Shown here one piece after another: positions 46,919-55,391 of a stretch of 64,000 bases of DNA (positions are counted from its first letter, which is position 1; the number at the start of each line of letters is the position of its first letter). The translations under genes were made by a program, and so were the position numbers. This DNA is from Terracoccus sp. 273MFTsu3.1 (lineage in GTDB: Bacteria; Actinomycetota; Actinomycetes; Actinomycetales; Dermatophilaceae), in the NCBI RefSeq assembly GCF_000383675.1, contig NZ_KB911821.1:868001-932000 (forward strand), read 5' to 3'. Under the pieces are notes generated by a model that was not told the DNA's origin, made no database searches, and saw only the letters and a list, made by a program, of their open reading frames with translations.

Positions 46919-47964
46919 CCGGTCCGGACGACGCCGCCCCGGCGACGGAGCCGCTCCGCGTCGGTGTCCTCGGCGCCGCCCGCATCACCGAGCTCGCCCT
47001 CGTCGAGCCGGCGCGGCTCCTCGGAACCGAGATCGTGGCCGTGGCCGCCCGCGACCGCGGACGCGCGTCCACCTTCGCCGAGGCGCACGGGGTCGAACGC
47101 GTCCACGACTCCTACCTCGACGTCATCGAGGATCCCGAGGTCGAGGTGGTCTACAACCCCCTGGCCAACAGCCTGCACGGCCCGTGGAACGTCGCGGCGC
47201 TGGCCGCGGGCAAGCACGTCTTCACCGAGAAGCCCTCCGCGAGCAACGCCGCCGAGGCCGAGGAGGTCGCTGCCGTCGCCCGTCGGAGCGGGCGGCAGCT
47301 CTTCGAGGGGTTCCACTACCTCTGGCACCCGCTCGTGGCTCGACTGCACGCCGTCCTCGAGAGCGGGGAGCTCGGCGAGCTGCGGCACGTCGAGACCGTC
47401 ATGGACATGCCCGCACCGGCGCCCTCCGACCCCCGGTGGTCCCTGGAGCTGAGTGGCGGGGCGCTGATGGACCTCGGCTGCTACAGCCTGCACACGATGC
47501 GCCTGCTCGCGCCGTACGCGGGGGGCGAGCCGGTGCTCGTCGGCGCCGCGGGCGCCGAGCGAGCCGGGCACCCCGGCGTCGACGAGTGGATGACCGCCCG
47601 GCTCGAGTTCCCCGGCGGTGTCACGGGATCCGCGGGCTGCCACATGTCGAGCGACCACCACCAGATGAGCCATCGTCTCGTGGGGACCGAGGGCGAGGCG
47701 GTCATCAAGGACTTCGTCAACCCGCACGACGACGACCGTCTCGTCGTGACCACCTCGGCCGGCACCCGCACCGAACGGCTCGGGCGACGCTCCTCCTACA
47801 CCTACCAGCTCGAGGCCCTGACGACGGCGATCCGGACCGGCGTCCCCGCCCGCACCGACGCCGACGACGCCGTGCTGACGATGCGCCTCATCGACCAGTG
47901 CTACGACGCGGTCGGCCTCGGCCCGCGCCCCACCCACGCCGACCTCGCGGAGGACCTCCGGTGA
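46915..47964 (+). CDS. Gfo/Idh/MocA-family oxidoreductase, second of operon
   Basis: 349 residues from a GTG overlapping the previous stop. RVGVLGAARITELALVEPAR is a variant NAD loop, and KHVFTEKPSASNAAEA is the E-K-P signature. FEGFHYLWHPLVARLHAVLE and LSGGALMDLGCYSLHTMRLL resemble the trans-1,2-dihydrobenzene-diol dehydrogenase-like and glucose-fructose oxidoreductase subfamily (Y-H substrate site). Its substrate probably differs from that of the first enzyme. GTGA overlap again leads to the barrel protein. Confidence 0.9.
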   Translation: MTGPDDAAPATEPLRVGVLGAARITELALVEPARLLGTEIVAVAARDRGRASTFAEAHGVERVHDSYLDVIEDPEVEVVYNPLANSLHGPWNVAALAAGKHVFTEKPSASNAAEAEEVAAVARRSGRQLFEGFHYLWHPLVARLHAVLESGELGELRHVETVMDMPAPAPSDPRWSLELSGGALMDLGCYSLHTMRLLAPYAGGEPVLVGAAGAERAGHPGVDEWMTARLEFPGGVTGSAGCHMSSDHHQMSHRLVGTEGEAVIKDFVNPHDDDRLVVTTSAGTRTERLGRRSSYTYQLEALTTAIRTGVPARTDADDAVLTMRLIDQCYDAVGLGPRPTHADLAEDLR

Positions 47965-48842
47965 CGACCACCACGGCAGCCGACGAGCTCATGGCCACGT
48001 GCTGGAGCAGCGCCGGCGACGCAGCCTCCGACCGGCCCGACCTGCGCAGCCCGCTGAGCCTGCGCGAGCGCGTCGAGGCCGCGTCGGCGGCCGGCTTCCG
48101 AGGCTTCGGCCTGCTCTCCGACGACCTCCCGGCGGCGGTGGCGGCATACGGGCTCAAGGGGATCCGTGACCTGCTCGCCGACAACGGGATCACCCACCTG
48201 GAGCTCGAGGGCATCCCGTGGTGGTGGGACGACGGCGCCCACGAGGCGGAGTCCTCGCGGGTGCGCAGCGCCCTCCTCGGTGCGGCTGAGGCCCTCGGCG
48301 CCCGACACCTGAAGGTCACCCCCGACGGCGATGCCGCACCGTGGGACCGCGGCCTCTGGGCGGCGCGGTTCGCCGAGCTCGCGGCCCAGGCCGACGGCGT
48401 GGGGGCCCGGCTCGGCATCGAGTTCTTCCCGTGGTCGAACATCGCCTCGCTCCACGACGGCCTCCGGCTCGTCACGGAGGCCGGCCACCCGGCCGGTGGC
48501 GTCATCATCGACACGTGGCACGTCGCGCGCGCCGGCACTCCTGCTGGGGATCTCGCGGCGGTGCCGCTCGAGCGCATCGTCGGGGTCGAGCTGGACGACG
48601 CGGACGAGCAGGTGGTCGGCACGCTCTTCGAGGACACCGTCCACCGCCGGCGGTACTGCGGCGAGGGCGACTTCGACCTCACGGGCATGGTCACCGCCCT
48701 CCGGAGCGCGGGCTGGACCGGACCGTGGGGGGTCGAGATCCTCTCGGACGAGCACCGGGCCCTGCCGGTCGGCGAGGCCCTCCGGCGCGCTGCGACCAGC
48801 GCCCGTAGCGTGCTCGGGGCTGCGTCCTCGCCGACGACGTGA
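47961..48842 (+). CDS. Sugar phosphate isomerase/epimerase-like TIM barrel (AP endonuclease 2 family)
   Basis: 293 residues. Barrel strands are visible as GFRGFGLLSDDL, ITHLELEGIPWWW, RHLKVTPDG, RLGIEFFPWS, VIIDTWHVARAG, VGVELDDADE and WGVEILSDEHR, with metal ligands Glu, Asp-x-W-H and Glu in the expected places for xylose-isomerase-like enzymes (inosose dehydratase, epimerases). The set with two dehydrogenases and a PhyH oxygenase fits a pathway for an unusual sugar or cyclitol. A strong terminator follows at 48849. Confidence 0.9.
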   Translation: MTTTTAADELMATCWSSAGDAASDRPDLRSPLSLRERVEAASAAGFRGFGLLSDDLPAAVAAYGLKGIRDLLADNGITHLELEGIPWWWDDGAHEAESSRVRSALLGAAEALGARHLKVTPDGDAAPWDRGLWAARFAELAAQADGVGARLGIEFFPWSNIASLHDGLRLVTEAGHPAGGVIIDTWHVARAGTPAGDLAAVPLERIVGVELDDADEQVVGTLFEDTVHRRRYCGEGDFDLTGMVTALRSAGWTGPWGVEILSDEHRALPVGEALRRAATSARSVLGAASSPTT

Positions 48843-48848
48843 CGTCGA

Positions 48849-48884
48849 AGGCCCACCGGGCGGCGCGAACCACCCGGTGGGCCT
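48849..48884. terminator. Hairpin terminator, bidirectional
   Basis: Perfect 12-base arms AGGCCCACCGGG (48849-48860) and CCCGGTGGGCCT (48873-48884) with a 12-base loop, between the convergent sugar-operon and Hsp20-partner genes. No T-run. Confidence 0.85.
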
Positions 48885-48910
48885 GCAGCGAGGCGAGCCC
48901 GAGGCTCGGA

Positions 48911-49183
48911 CTACGGCGGCGGCGGGGCGCGCTCCCGGCCGCGGTCGACGGGACCACCCTCGCGCCGCACGGCACGCAGCGTCGCCATGCGGCGCCGGTC
49001 CTCGAGACGTGCCCGCTCGCGAGGCGTTCCATCGCCGTCGTCGGGTCGGCTGTGCGTGCCGCTCGGCGGCCAGGCGGCACCCACGATCGCGTCGAACTCC
49101 GCGCGCAGCAGCTCCTCGTCGTCGCAGACGAGGGCCAGGAAAGCCTCGTCGACGTCGGTGACCGACTCGGTTCGTGTGACCAT
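48911..49183 (-). CDS. Small acidic protein downstream of hsp20
   Basis: 90 residues from ATG 49183. The first half, MVTRTESVTDVDEAFLALVC, then DDEELLRAEFDAIVGAAWPP, is a compact helical acidic unit; the rest is Arg/Pro-rich and low-complexity. It starts 13 bases after the hsp20 stop on the same strand, behind TGAGGACG, so it is co-transcribed. I recall similar short genes next to hsp20 in actinomycetes, but no function is established. Could be an adaptor for Hsp20. Confidence 0.65.
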   Translation of the reverse strand: MVTRTESVTDVDEAFLALVCDDEELLRAEFDAIVGAAWPPSGTHSRPDDGDGTPRERARLEDRRRMATLRAVRREGGPVDRGRERAPPPP

Positions 49184-49196
49184 GACCGTCACGTCC

Positions 49197-49649
49197 TCAG
49201 GCGGTGATGGTCTTCCGGTCGTCGGCTGGGTCGGCGTCGTGCGAGATCGCGATCCGGCGCGGCTTGGCGCGCTCCGCCACCGGGATCGCGAGCCGGAGGA
49301 CTCCCGCGTCGTAGCTCGCGCGGATGTGCTCGGTGTCGAGGCTGTCGCCCAGCACGAGCTGGCGGCTGCAGACGCCCCGTGGCCGTTCGGCGGCGATGAG
49401 GTCGGCATCGCTGGCGCGGGTGGGTCGCTCGGCCTTGACCGTGACGACGTTGCGTTCGACGTCGAGGTCGATGGACTGAGGGTCGACGCCCGGCAGGTCC
49501 AGCTCGACGTGGAAGGTGTCCCCGTCGCGCCAGGCGTCCATCGGCATGGCCGAGGGCCTGGCCAAGGTGCCGCTGGTCCCGAGGGCCAGCTGAGCCATCC
49601 GGTCGAGGTCGCGGAAGGGGTCGCGGAAGGGTTCGGTGCGCATCAGCAT
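49197..49649 (-). CDS. hsp20: Hsp20/alpha-crystallin small heat-shock protein
   Basis: 150 residues. N-terminal [18 protein letters not shown] is the family start; the alpha-crystallin domain includes [40 protein letters not shown] and [12 protein letters not shown] (A-x-x-x-n-G-V-L signature variant). C-terminal I-x-I-like PRRIAIS follows. It holds unfolding proteins as an oligomer. GGAGGTGA lies six bases before ATG 49649, so the longer frame (to 49691) is not chosen. No HspR or CIRCE operator was recognised upstream. Confidence 0.92.
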   Translation of the reverse strand: MLMRTEPFRDPFRDLDRMAQLALGTSGTLARPSAMPMDAWRDGDTFHVELDLPGVDPQSIDLDVERNVVTVKAERPTRASDADLIAAERPRGVCSRQLVLGDSLDTEHIRASYDAGVLRLAIPVAERAKPRRIAISHDADPADDRKTITA

Positions 49650-49916
49650 CGTCGTCACCTCCATCATGTCCAGATGCTCCATGGTGGCCACGACCGCATC
49701 TCACGAGTCGTGGCATGCGCTGTAGGAATGTTGTAGCACCGACGAGTTCGTCTGTGCAAGAGCATGATTCGAACAAATGCCCACCCTCGCCAGTTGACCG
49801 GAATGTGTCCATCCAAGGGGTCGACCCGCGTGTCGCGCCGGCCGGGCACGCGCAGGCGGCATCCGCGCGCTGGGCAGCGACTTGGCCCCGGCGCCGAAGC
49901 AGGCGACGATGGCGCC

Positions 49917-50201
49917 ATGGCGAAGTCTGGGGGTGGTCCGCGGTTCTTCAAGCGCCGCGGTGACGAGCTCACGGTCAAGGACGGCGAGGGCAACAAGCAC
50001 CACGCGACGCTCGAACGCGTCGACGCCGACTCGACGCAGGAGGACGGCTCGTTCGTGCTCGGCTACTGCAAGAGCTGCGACTGGACCGGCCCCGCTCGCC
50101 GGGCCCGGGACAAGGCCCGCAAGGACGCGCTCGCGCACTCCGACGAGTGCCCCCGCAAGGGAAAGGTGCGCCTCGGCGTGAGCGAGAACGACCCCCGGTA
50201 G
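49917..50201 (+). CDS. Small zinc-ribbon-like conserved protein
   Basis: 94 residues. Basic start MAKSGGGPRFFKRRGDELTV, then a C-x2-C pair in LGYCKSCDWTG and a later H-x3-C in AHSDECPRKG, fitting a treble-clef or zinc-ribbon site with C-C-H-C ligands. Such proteins are frequent in actinomycetes and usually unnamed. Codon use is normal. A helical Arg/Lys/Ala segment between the ligand pairs suggests nucleic-acid contact. Function unknown. Confidence 0.7.
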   Translation: MAKSGGGPRFFKRRGDELTVKDGEGNKHHATLERVDADSTQEDGSFVLGYCKSCDWTGPARRARDKARKDALAHSDECPRKGKVRLGVSENDPR

Positions 50202-50369
50202 GACCTCGCCGGGCGGCGCGAGGATGTCCGGGCTGTCGAGCCCACCGGTCGCTCGTGGCCACGCCGCGGCGCCCCGCCGGGGGACGCGTACGGCGTGGCC
50301 TCGTCGCTTGCCGCCCTGCCGCGGACGCCCGGGTCTGCGATCGACCACCGTCGGGGCACGCACACGGAA

Positions 50370-50398
50370 GGCCTCTCCGGTCATCGTCCGGGGAGGCC
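50370..50398. terminator. Hairpin terminator, bidirectional
   Basis: GGCCTCTCCGG (50370-50380) and CCGGGGAGGCC (50388-50398) pair with one G-T wobble, loop of seven, between the convergent zinc-ribbon and subtilase genes. Confidence 0.8.
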
Positions 50399-50431
50399 CT
50401 CCGTGGTGGGTGTCGCGGCCGAGCGCGGACG

Positions 50432-53400
50432 CTACGGGTTCACGGCACTCACGATCACGGTGCCGCTTCCGACCAGGATGTTGGTGTCGGTGCGGACCTG
50501 CACCGCGCCCAGCAGGACCCGACCGGTGGCGGGCGCAGCGTTGGCCGTCACGGTGCCGGGGACGGTCCACGACGACCCCGCGGGTCGGAGGGCGTTCGCG
50601 TCGGTGACGACGACGGCACCGAACGCTGCATTGGTGAACACGTCGACGTAGTCGAACGCCGTCGTCCCTTGCGGGACGGCAAAGCCGTCGACGAGGGTCA
50701 GCCACGTGCCCGCTGCCGGGTTGGCGATGGTCACCGACTCCTCGCTGTCCCCGTCGGCCGACTGCCCGGCGAGCACGCAGCTGCCCGTCGTGCAGTTGTA
50801 GACGTACAGGTCGAGGTCGGCGCCCGTGTCAGCGGCGGACCCGATGGTGGCCCGCAGCGACGTCGACCCGGCCGCGACAGTGATCGGGCGCTGCTGTTGA
50901 GCGCCCGCCGCGATGGTCGGCCTGACCATCGTCGCGCTGCCCAGTGTCGAGCCGACGGCGCGGCCGGTGAAGGCGCCGAAGCCGTTGGTCAGCGTGTAGC
51001 TGCGCGCCACCGGGACTCCGAGGGTCGCTGAGGCGATGATGTCGGGGTTGGGCGAGACCGTCGCTCCGAGGATGGACGTCGTCAGGGTGTACGGGGCGAC
51101 CTCGGTGTCGGAGGTGCGCCTCGCCTCCACGGTGACCTCCCAGACGCCGGCCTGCGGGTTGCTCGTCGTGCGACTCGTCGGCGAACCGGTGGCGCAGCCG
51201 CCCGAGGACGGGTTGTAGCAGCTGAGCGACGAGTTGTCGTCGATCGCCACTCCGTAGGGGTGGAACCGGAGGAACCGGACCTGCCCCGCGCCGGGGGTGC
51301 TGCCTCCGCCATCGAGGTCGACCTTGAGGGCGGGGGTGTTGGCCGGGACCGAGTAGAAGTAGCTGGTCACCTGGTTCCGGCCGATGCTGCCCGAGTGGGC
51401 CACCGAGAAGTTGTTCGCCGCGCTGAACGCCTCAGCGGCCACGACGGTGTTCAGGGTCGCCTTCTCGATGCCCGCCGTGGACGGGTCGTCGAGGTTGAGG
51501 ATCGCCGAGTGCGTGCCCGCACTGACGGGGTGGACGGTGACGGCGACCGCGGTCGGGCTGTTCAGGGGCAGTGCCACCGAGGCAGGCGACGAGAAGGTGC
51601 CGTCGTTGCCCACCCAGCTCAGGGCGTAGGTGCGGCTCCCGCCGCCGCCGGAGGTCCGGGTGAAGGTGTAGGTGCGCGTGTAGGAGGCGCCCGGTGCGAC
51701 TCCCTCACGGTCGAAGATGCCCTCGCCGCGCCCGGGCGTCGCGAGGAACCCCGACAGCAGCGTGTGAACCGCGACGGACGAGCTGATGTCGACCGGCTTG
51801 AGGTTCGTCTTGAGCAGGTCCCAGGCCGCACCGACCCTGATCAGGCCGTTGCCCTGCTCGTAGGCGCCGAACCGCGTGGGGTCCAGGTAGCGGGCAGAGG
51901 AGGTCAGGGCCTCGCGCAGCTGCGCCGGCTTGACCTGCACTCCTGACTGCTTCGCCGCACTCACGAGCAGCGCGCCCGCTCCCGCGGCCTGGGGGGACGC
52001 CATGGAGGTGCCCTGCAGCATCGAGTAGCCGGCCGGGAGGTCGTAGGTGCCCGCCACCGGGGACGAGGTCTCCCACATCGGGGTGGTCGAGATCGCAGCG
52101 CCCGGCGCGACGATCTCAGGCTTGAAGCCGCCGTCCTCGCGGGGTCCCCGTGAGGAGAAGCCGTGCAGGTTGTCGACGTAGGCGGAGTCGGAGCCGTAGT
52201 TCTTCCGCCACGTCTCCTTGCTGATGTAGGACCCGACCGCGAGCACCTTGGACGCGACGGCCGGGTCGCCGATCGTGTTGAGGCCCGAGCCGTTGTTGCC
52301 GGCCGAGATGAACATCTGGACGTTGTACTGCTCGATGAGCCGGTTGTAGAGGACCGCACGGGTGTTGTTGCCGTCGTTGAGCGCCGGCAGCCCACCGATC
52401 GACATGTTGATGACGTCGACGTTGCCCTGCTTGGCGATGAACGTCATTCCCTCGATGAGGGCGTGCGAGGTGCACCCGGTGATGAACATGCAGACCCGGA
52501 CGGACTTCAGCTTGGCACCCGGGGCCGCACCGGACATCGCGCCGCCGAACATCTGGTTGGCCGCGGTGATGCCGGCGACGTGGGTGCCGTGCTCACCCGA
52601 GACGATGCCGATGTTGACCACCTTGTTCTTGCCGTCGGTCTGGACGACGAACGGCATGGACTCGTGCTCAGGCGTCGCCGGGTCGTCCGTGCCGAAGTGC
52701 CCGACGTCGAACTTCTTGGCGTAGTCGGTGAGGACCTGGTCGTCGGTCAGGTTGTCGTCCTGGTTGGTGTCGACCCGGACGGTGCCGGCAACCGCGTCCC
52801 ACAGGACCGCGAACCTGTCGGTGCTGTCGCCGTCACGGTTGACGTCGCTGCCGACCTCGCCGCCGAGGCGCGGGTCACCCTCGTCGAAGACCGAGACCCG
52901 ATAGCTTCCGGGTGGGGCGACGTAGGCCACGCCGCCGTAGGTGAAGCTCGGACCGCTGACCTGGGTGGACATGTTGAGCCACGTCGGGTCGTCGTCGGTG
53001 AACGGGTCGGTGGCCGTGACCCAGTCGGTGATCTTGCGTTCCCCGGTCGTCGTCGTGGCCAGGGCAGGGTGGTCCAGGTCGATGCCGGAGTCGACGATGC
53101 CGATGGTGGTGCCCCGGCCGTCCCACGTGGGGTGGGCTGCGGTGAACTGTGCGGCGCCCGTGTCACCGATCGGCATGTAGGCGTTGTTCCTGGGGGTGCT
53201 CGCGCCAGGAGGTGTCTGCGGGGAAGGCGACTGCGCACCCTGGGGGCTCGGGTCGTCCAGAGGAATGACCTCGTCCAGGTCCGCGGCCACGACGCCGTTG
53301 ACGTTGGCTGCTGCCTCAGCCTTGTCGATCGGCACGACGGCGCGGATGTAGCTCACGTCGCTGTCTGCCTTGCTGATCACCGCACCGAGCGACCGCAGAC

Positions 53401-53650
53401 CGGTCGTGACCGTGTTGTTCTGCCCCGGTACGGCCGCGATGAGCAGCGTCACCGTCCGCGAGCCGTTGGCTCGAGCGGTGGCGAGCAGTTCGCGGTCATG
53501 CTTGCCCAGCTGTGACTGCTTCCCTGACGCAGCGCCGGCGTTCGGCGCGCCGAGCGCCTGCGGGGCGCTCAGCCCCGCTGCCCCCAGTGCCCCGACGGCC
53601 GACATGATCACCGCAGCGCGACGTGTTCTCGATCCCAGGAACCTGCCCAT
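50432..53650 (-). CDS. Secreted subtilisin-like serine protease (S8)
   Basis: 1072 residues. Sec-type signal peptide, with an RTRR stretch then a hydrophobic core ending ALGAPNAG, followed by an inhibitor-like propeptide (about 45-120). The catalytic triad is Asp in TIGIVDSGIDLDHPAL, His in SGEHGTHVAGITAAN and Ser in LQGTSMASPQAAGAGALLV; the oxyanion Asn is in MFISAGNNGSGLN. An insertion between Asp and His (about 90 residues) has Asp-rich DVNRDGDS-type loops that may bind calcium. The C-terminal 400 residues hold several beta-sandwich domains (FTRTSGGGGSRTYALSW and later GTTAFDYVDVF). ATG 53650 follows GAGGTGG. It degrades extracellular protein. Confidence 0.93.
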   Translation of the reverse strand: MGRFLGSRTRRAAVIMSAVGALGAAGLSAPQALGAPNAGAASGKQSQLGKHDRELLATARANGSRTVTLLIAAVPGQNNTVTTGLRSLGAVISKADSDVSYIRAVVPIDKAEAAANVNGVVAADLDEVIPLDDPSPQGAQSPSPQTPPGASTPRNNAYMPIGDTGAAQFTAAHPTWDGRGTTIGIVDSGIDLDHPALATTTTGERKITDWVTATDPFTDDDPTWLNMSTQVSGPSFTYGGVAYVAPPGSYRVSVFDEGDPRLGGEVGSDVNRDGDSTDRFAVLWDAVAGTVRVDTNQDDNLTDDQVLTDYAKKFDVGHFGTDDPATPEHESMPFVVQTDGKNKVVNIGIVSGEHGTHVAGITAANQMFGGAMSGAAPGAKLKSVRVCMFITGCTSHALIEGMTFIAKQGNVDVINMSIGGLPALNDGNNTRAVLYNRLIEQYNVQMFISAGNNGSGLNTIGDPAVASKVLAVGSYISKETWRKNYGSDSAYVDNLHGFSSRGPREDGGFKPEIVAPGAAISTTPMWETSSPVAGTYDLPAGYSMLQGTSMASPQAAGAGALLVSAAKQSGVQVKPAQLREALTSSARYLDPTRFGAYEQGNGLIRVGAAWDLLKTNLKPVDISSSVAVHTLLSGFLATPGRGEGIFDREGVAPGASYTRTYTFTRTSGGGGSRTYALSWVGNDGTFSSPASVALPLNSPTAVAVTVHPVSAGTHSAILNLDDPSTAGIEKATLNTVVAAEAFSAANNFSVAHSGSIGRNQVTSYFYSVPANTPALKVDLDGGGSTPGAGQVRFLRFHPYGVAIDDNSSLSCYNPSSGGCATGSPTSRTTSNPQAGVWEVTVEARRTSDTEVAPYTLTTSILGATVSPNPDIIASATLGVPVARSYTLTNGFGAFTGRAVGSTLGSATMVRPTIAAGAQQQRPITVAAGSTSLRATIGSAADTGADLDLYVYNCTTGSCVLAGQSADGDSEESVTIANPAAGTWLTLVDGFAVPQGTTAFDYVDVFTNAAFGAVVVTDANALRPAGSSWTVPGTVTANAAPATGRVLLGAVQVRTDTNILVGSGTVIVSAVNP

Positions 53651-53890
53651 GAACTCCACCTCTGTTGGTTGTTGAGGTACGGCCCCCGTTCCGGACGCTT
53701 GAGGCTATCGACGCGGGCGCCGGGTTGGTGGAGCTTCGGCGACATCGGGATCGCTGAGCTGCTCGAGCCCGACCTCGTCAGGCATCGGAGAGAATGGCTC
53801 GTCAGGCGATGTGGCAGACACCAGCTGCGGTGCCCTGCCCGCCGGCCGCCAGGACCGTCAGCACGACGAGGCGCAGGAGGTAGACCCCGG

Positions 53891-54400
53891 ATGAGTACGC
53901 CTTTTCCCGAACCGACCCAGCCCGCGTCATCGTCGGCTGAGGTCCTGCTTCGCTACCTCGACTACTTTCGCGACCAGGTCACCCAACGGGTCGAGGGTCT
54001 GTCCGAGCACGAGCAGCGAACCAGCCGGCTGCCGTCGGGTTGGACGCCGGTACAGCTCGTCAAGCATCTGACGTACGTGGAGCGGCGATGGCTCGACTGG
54101 GGATTCGAGGGCGCCGCCGTTGCTGAACCCTGGGCCGACAGCCGCGATGGGCGGTGGTTCGTCGACGACGACGAGTCGCTGGCAGAGCTGCTGGCCGCCT
54201 TCCGGAGCCAGGCTGCACGGAGCAACACCGTCGTCAGGTCCCACGACCTGACCGACGTGGGACGTCCCGGACCCAGGTGGAACGGCCAGCCACCGGCACG
54301 GCTGGACAGGGTGCTGCTGCACCTGGTCCAGGAGTACGCGAGGCACGCGGGCCACCTCGACATCGTCTCCGAGCTCGCGGGAGGCCCCACCGGCGAATGA
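53891..54400 (+). CDS. DinB/DUF664-family protein
   Basis: 169 residues. LLRYLDYFRDQVTQRVEGLS, WTPVQLVKHLTYVERRWLDW and HLVQEYARHAGHLDIVSELA give the DinB four-helix fold with the three His metal ligands (KHL, and the ARHAGH region). DUF664 members include mycothiol-dependent enzymes; the substrate is unknown. GGAGGT lies upstream of the ATG. A decayed phosphatase remnant follows directly. Confidence 0.88.
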   Translation: MSTPFPEPTQPASSSAEVLLRYLDYFRDQVTQRVEGLSEHEQRTSRLPSGWTPVQLVKHLTYVERRWLDWGFEGAAVAEPWADSRDGRWFVDDDESLAELLAAFRSQAARSNTVVRSHDLTDVGRPGPRWNGQPPARLDRVLLHLVQEYARHAGHLDIVSELAGGPTGE

Positions 54401-54410
54401 GCCGTCCGCC

Positions 54411-54625
54411 GGGTCGCCCACGGGCACCGACACGGACGGGCTGTACCTGCGGACCAACGACCTGGCCCGCGCGTCCACGGGTCTGCACGCACCCGCCGTC
54501 GCTACGCGAGGTACGGCATCGTCGTGTTCGCCGCGCTGATCCTGCTGGGGTCTGGCGACGTCGGGGCGCGAGCGACCGGGAGCTCGCGGCTGCCGTGTGG
54601 GCGGGAGCAGGAACCTCACGAAGCT
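54411..54625 (+). pseudogene. Remnant of a PAP2-type phosphatase gene with frameshifts
   Basis: A non-coding stretch after the DinB gene encodes, in one frame, TGTDTDGLYLRTNDLARAST plus GLHAPAVA, then after one missing base (near 54503) YARYGIVVFAALILLG, then after a second missing base in a G-run (near 54551) VWRRRGASDRELAAAVWAGA. Joined, these resemble the N-terminal region of actinobacterial PAP2 phosphatases (domain with a helix, ARYG membrane segment and R-x-L-A-A-A-x-W). No start codon in frame, and the catalytic part is absent. This is a decayed or truncated gene, or two sequencing indels; the catalytic loss argues for decay. Confidence 0.5.
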
Positions 54626-54808
54626 CGTCGGCGCGTTGCGTGCACCGCCGGTCATCGAGCGGGTGCTCTCGCCGGCCACGTGACGGGCTCGAGTGCCGGC
54701 TCTCACGCCTCGGCGACCGTGACCGGCGCGACCCGGCTGCTCTCCTACCGCAGGGTCGATCGACCCGGCAGGTGGGACTGGGCGTGGTCGTCCGCCGTGA
54801 TCTGGCGG

Positions 54809-55387
54809 TCAGCTCTCGTGGCCCTCGCGCCGCCGCCTCATCCCGAGCCGCGTTGCTCCTGTGATGACCCGGGCCACGAGGCCCAGGAAGACGAGACCGA
54901 GCAGCATCTGCAGCGTTGCCGCCAGTCGTGCCGTCTCCGACACGGGTGCGATGTCGCCGTATCCGACGGTCGCGAACGTCGTCACCGTGTAGTAGAGGGC
55001 ATCGAGACGTGTCATCGGTTGGGTGTAGCTGCCCGGGTCGATGTTGTCGATCACGTAGTGCGAGCTCGCGAACACGATGAGGAACAGCGGACCCGTCGTC
55101 GCGAGGGCTTCCACCGTCCGGAGCAGGGGATACGGCGAACGAACGATGCTGCGGGTCTGGAAGGCGAGCACCACGACGACGATGACCAACCCGGAGACGA
55201 AGATCATGATCGACCGCGCCTCCGACGACCACGTGAGCGGGATGCGGAAGTAGACGACGACGGCCACGACCAGCGACAGCATGACCCGGAGCAGCGCCAC
55301 GACGACCGCTCGACGCGGGGGCGCGAACAGGGCGACTGTCACACTCGACGCGGGTTCTTCAGCGTGCTGCGGCGGGGGTTCGACCAT
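54809..55387 (-). CDS. Two-pore-type potassium channel (Ion_trans_2)
   Basis: 192 residues. Four hydrophobic segments; the last two flank a pore loop with the selectivity filter TFATVGYGDIAP (G-Y-G). The usual RCK regulatory domain is absent. It would pass K+ and affect membrane potential. Start: ATG 55387 is assumed, with GTG 55405 (overlapping the upstream DUF2252 stop) as alternative. Close packing with DUF2252 suggests an operon. Confidence 0.88.
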   Translation of the reverse strand: MVEPPPQHAEEPASSVTVALFAPPRRAVVVALLRVMLSLVVAVVVYFRIPLTWSSEARSIMIFVSGLVIVVVVLAFQTRSIVRSPYPLLRTVEALATTGPLFLIVFASSHYVIDNIDPGSYTQPMTRLDALYYTVTTFATVGYGDIAPVSETARLAATLQMLLGLVFLGLVARVITGATRLGMRRRREGHES

Positions 55388-55391
55388 CACC

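Noticed and set aside
49692-49916. HspR (HAIR) or CIRCE element upstream of hsp20
   Set aside because: No CTTGAGT/ACTCAAG or TTAGCACTC inverted repeat is present in the gap.
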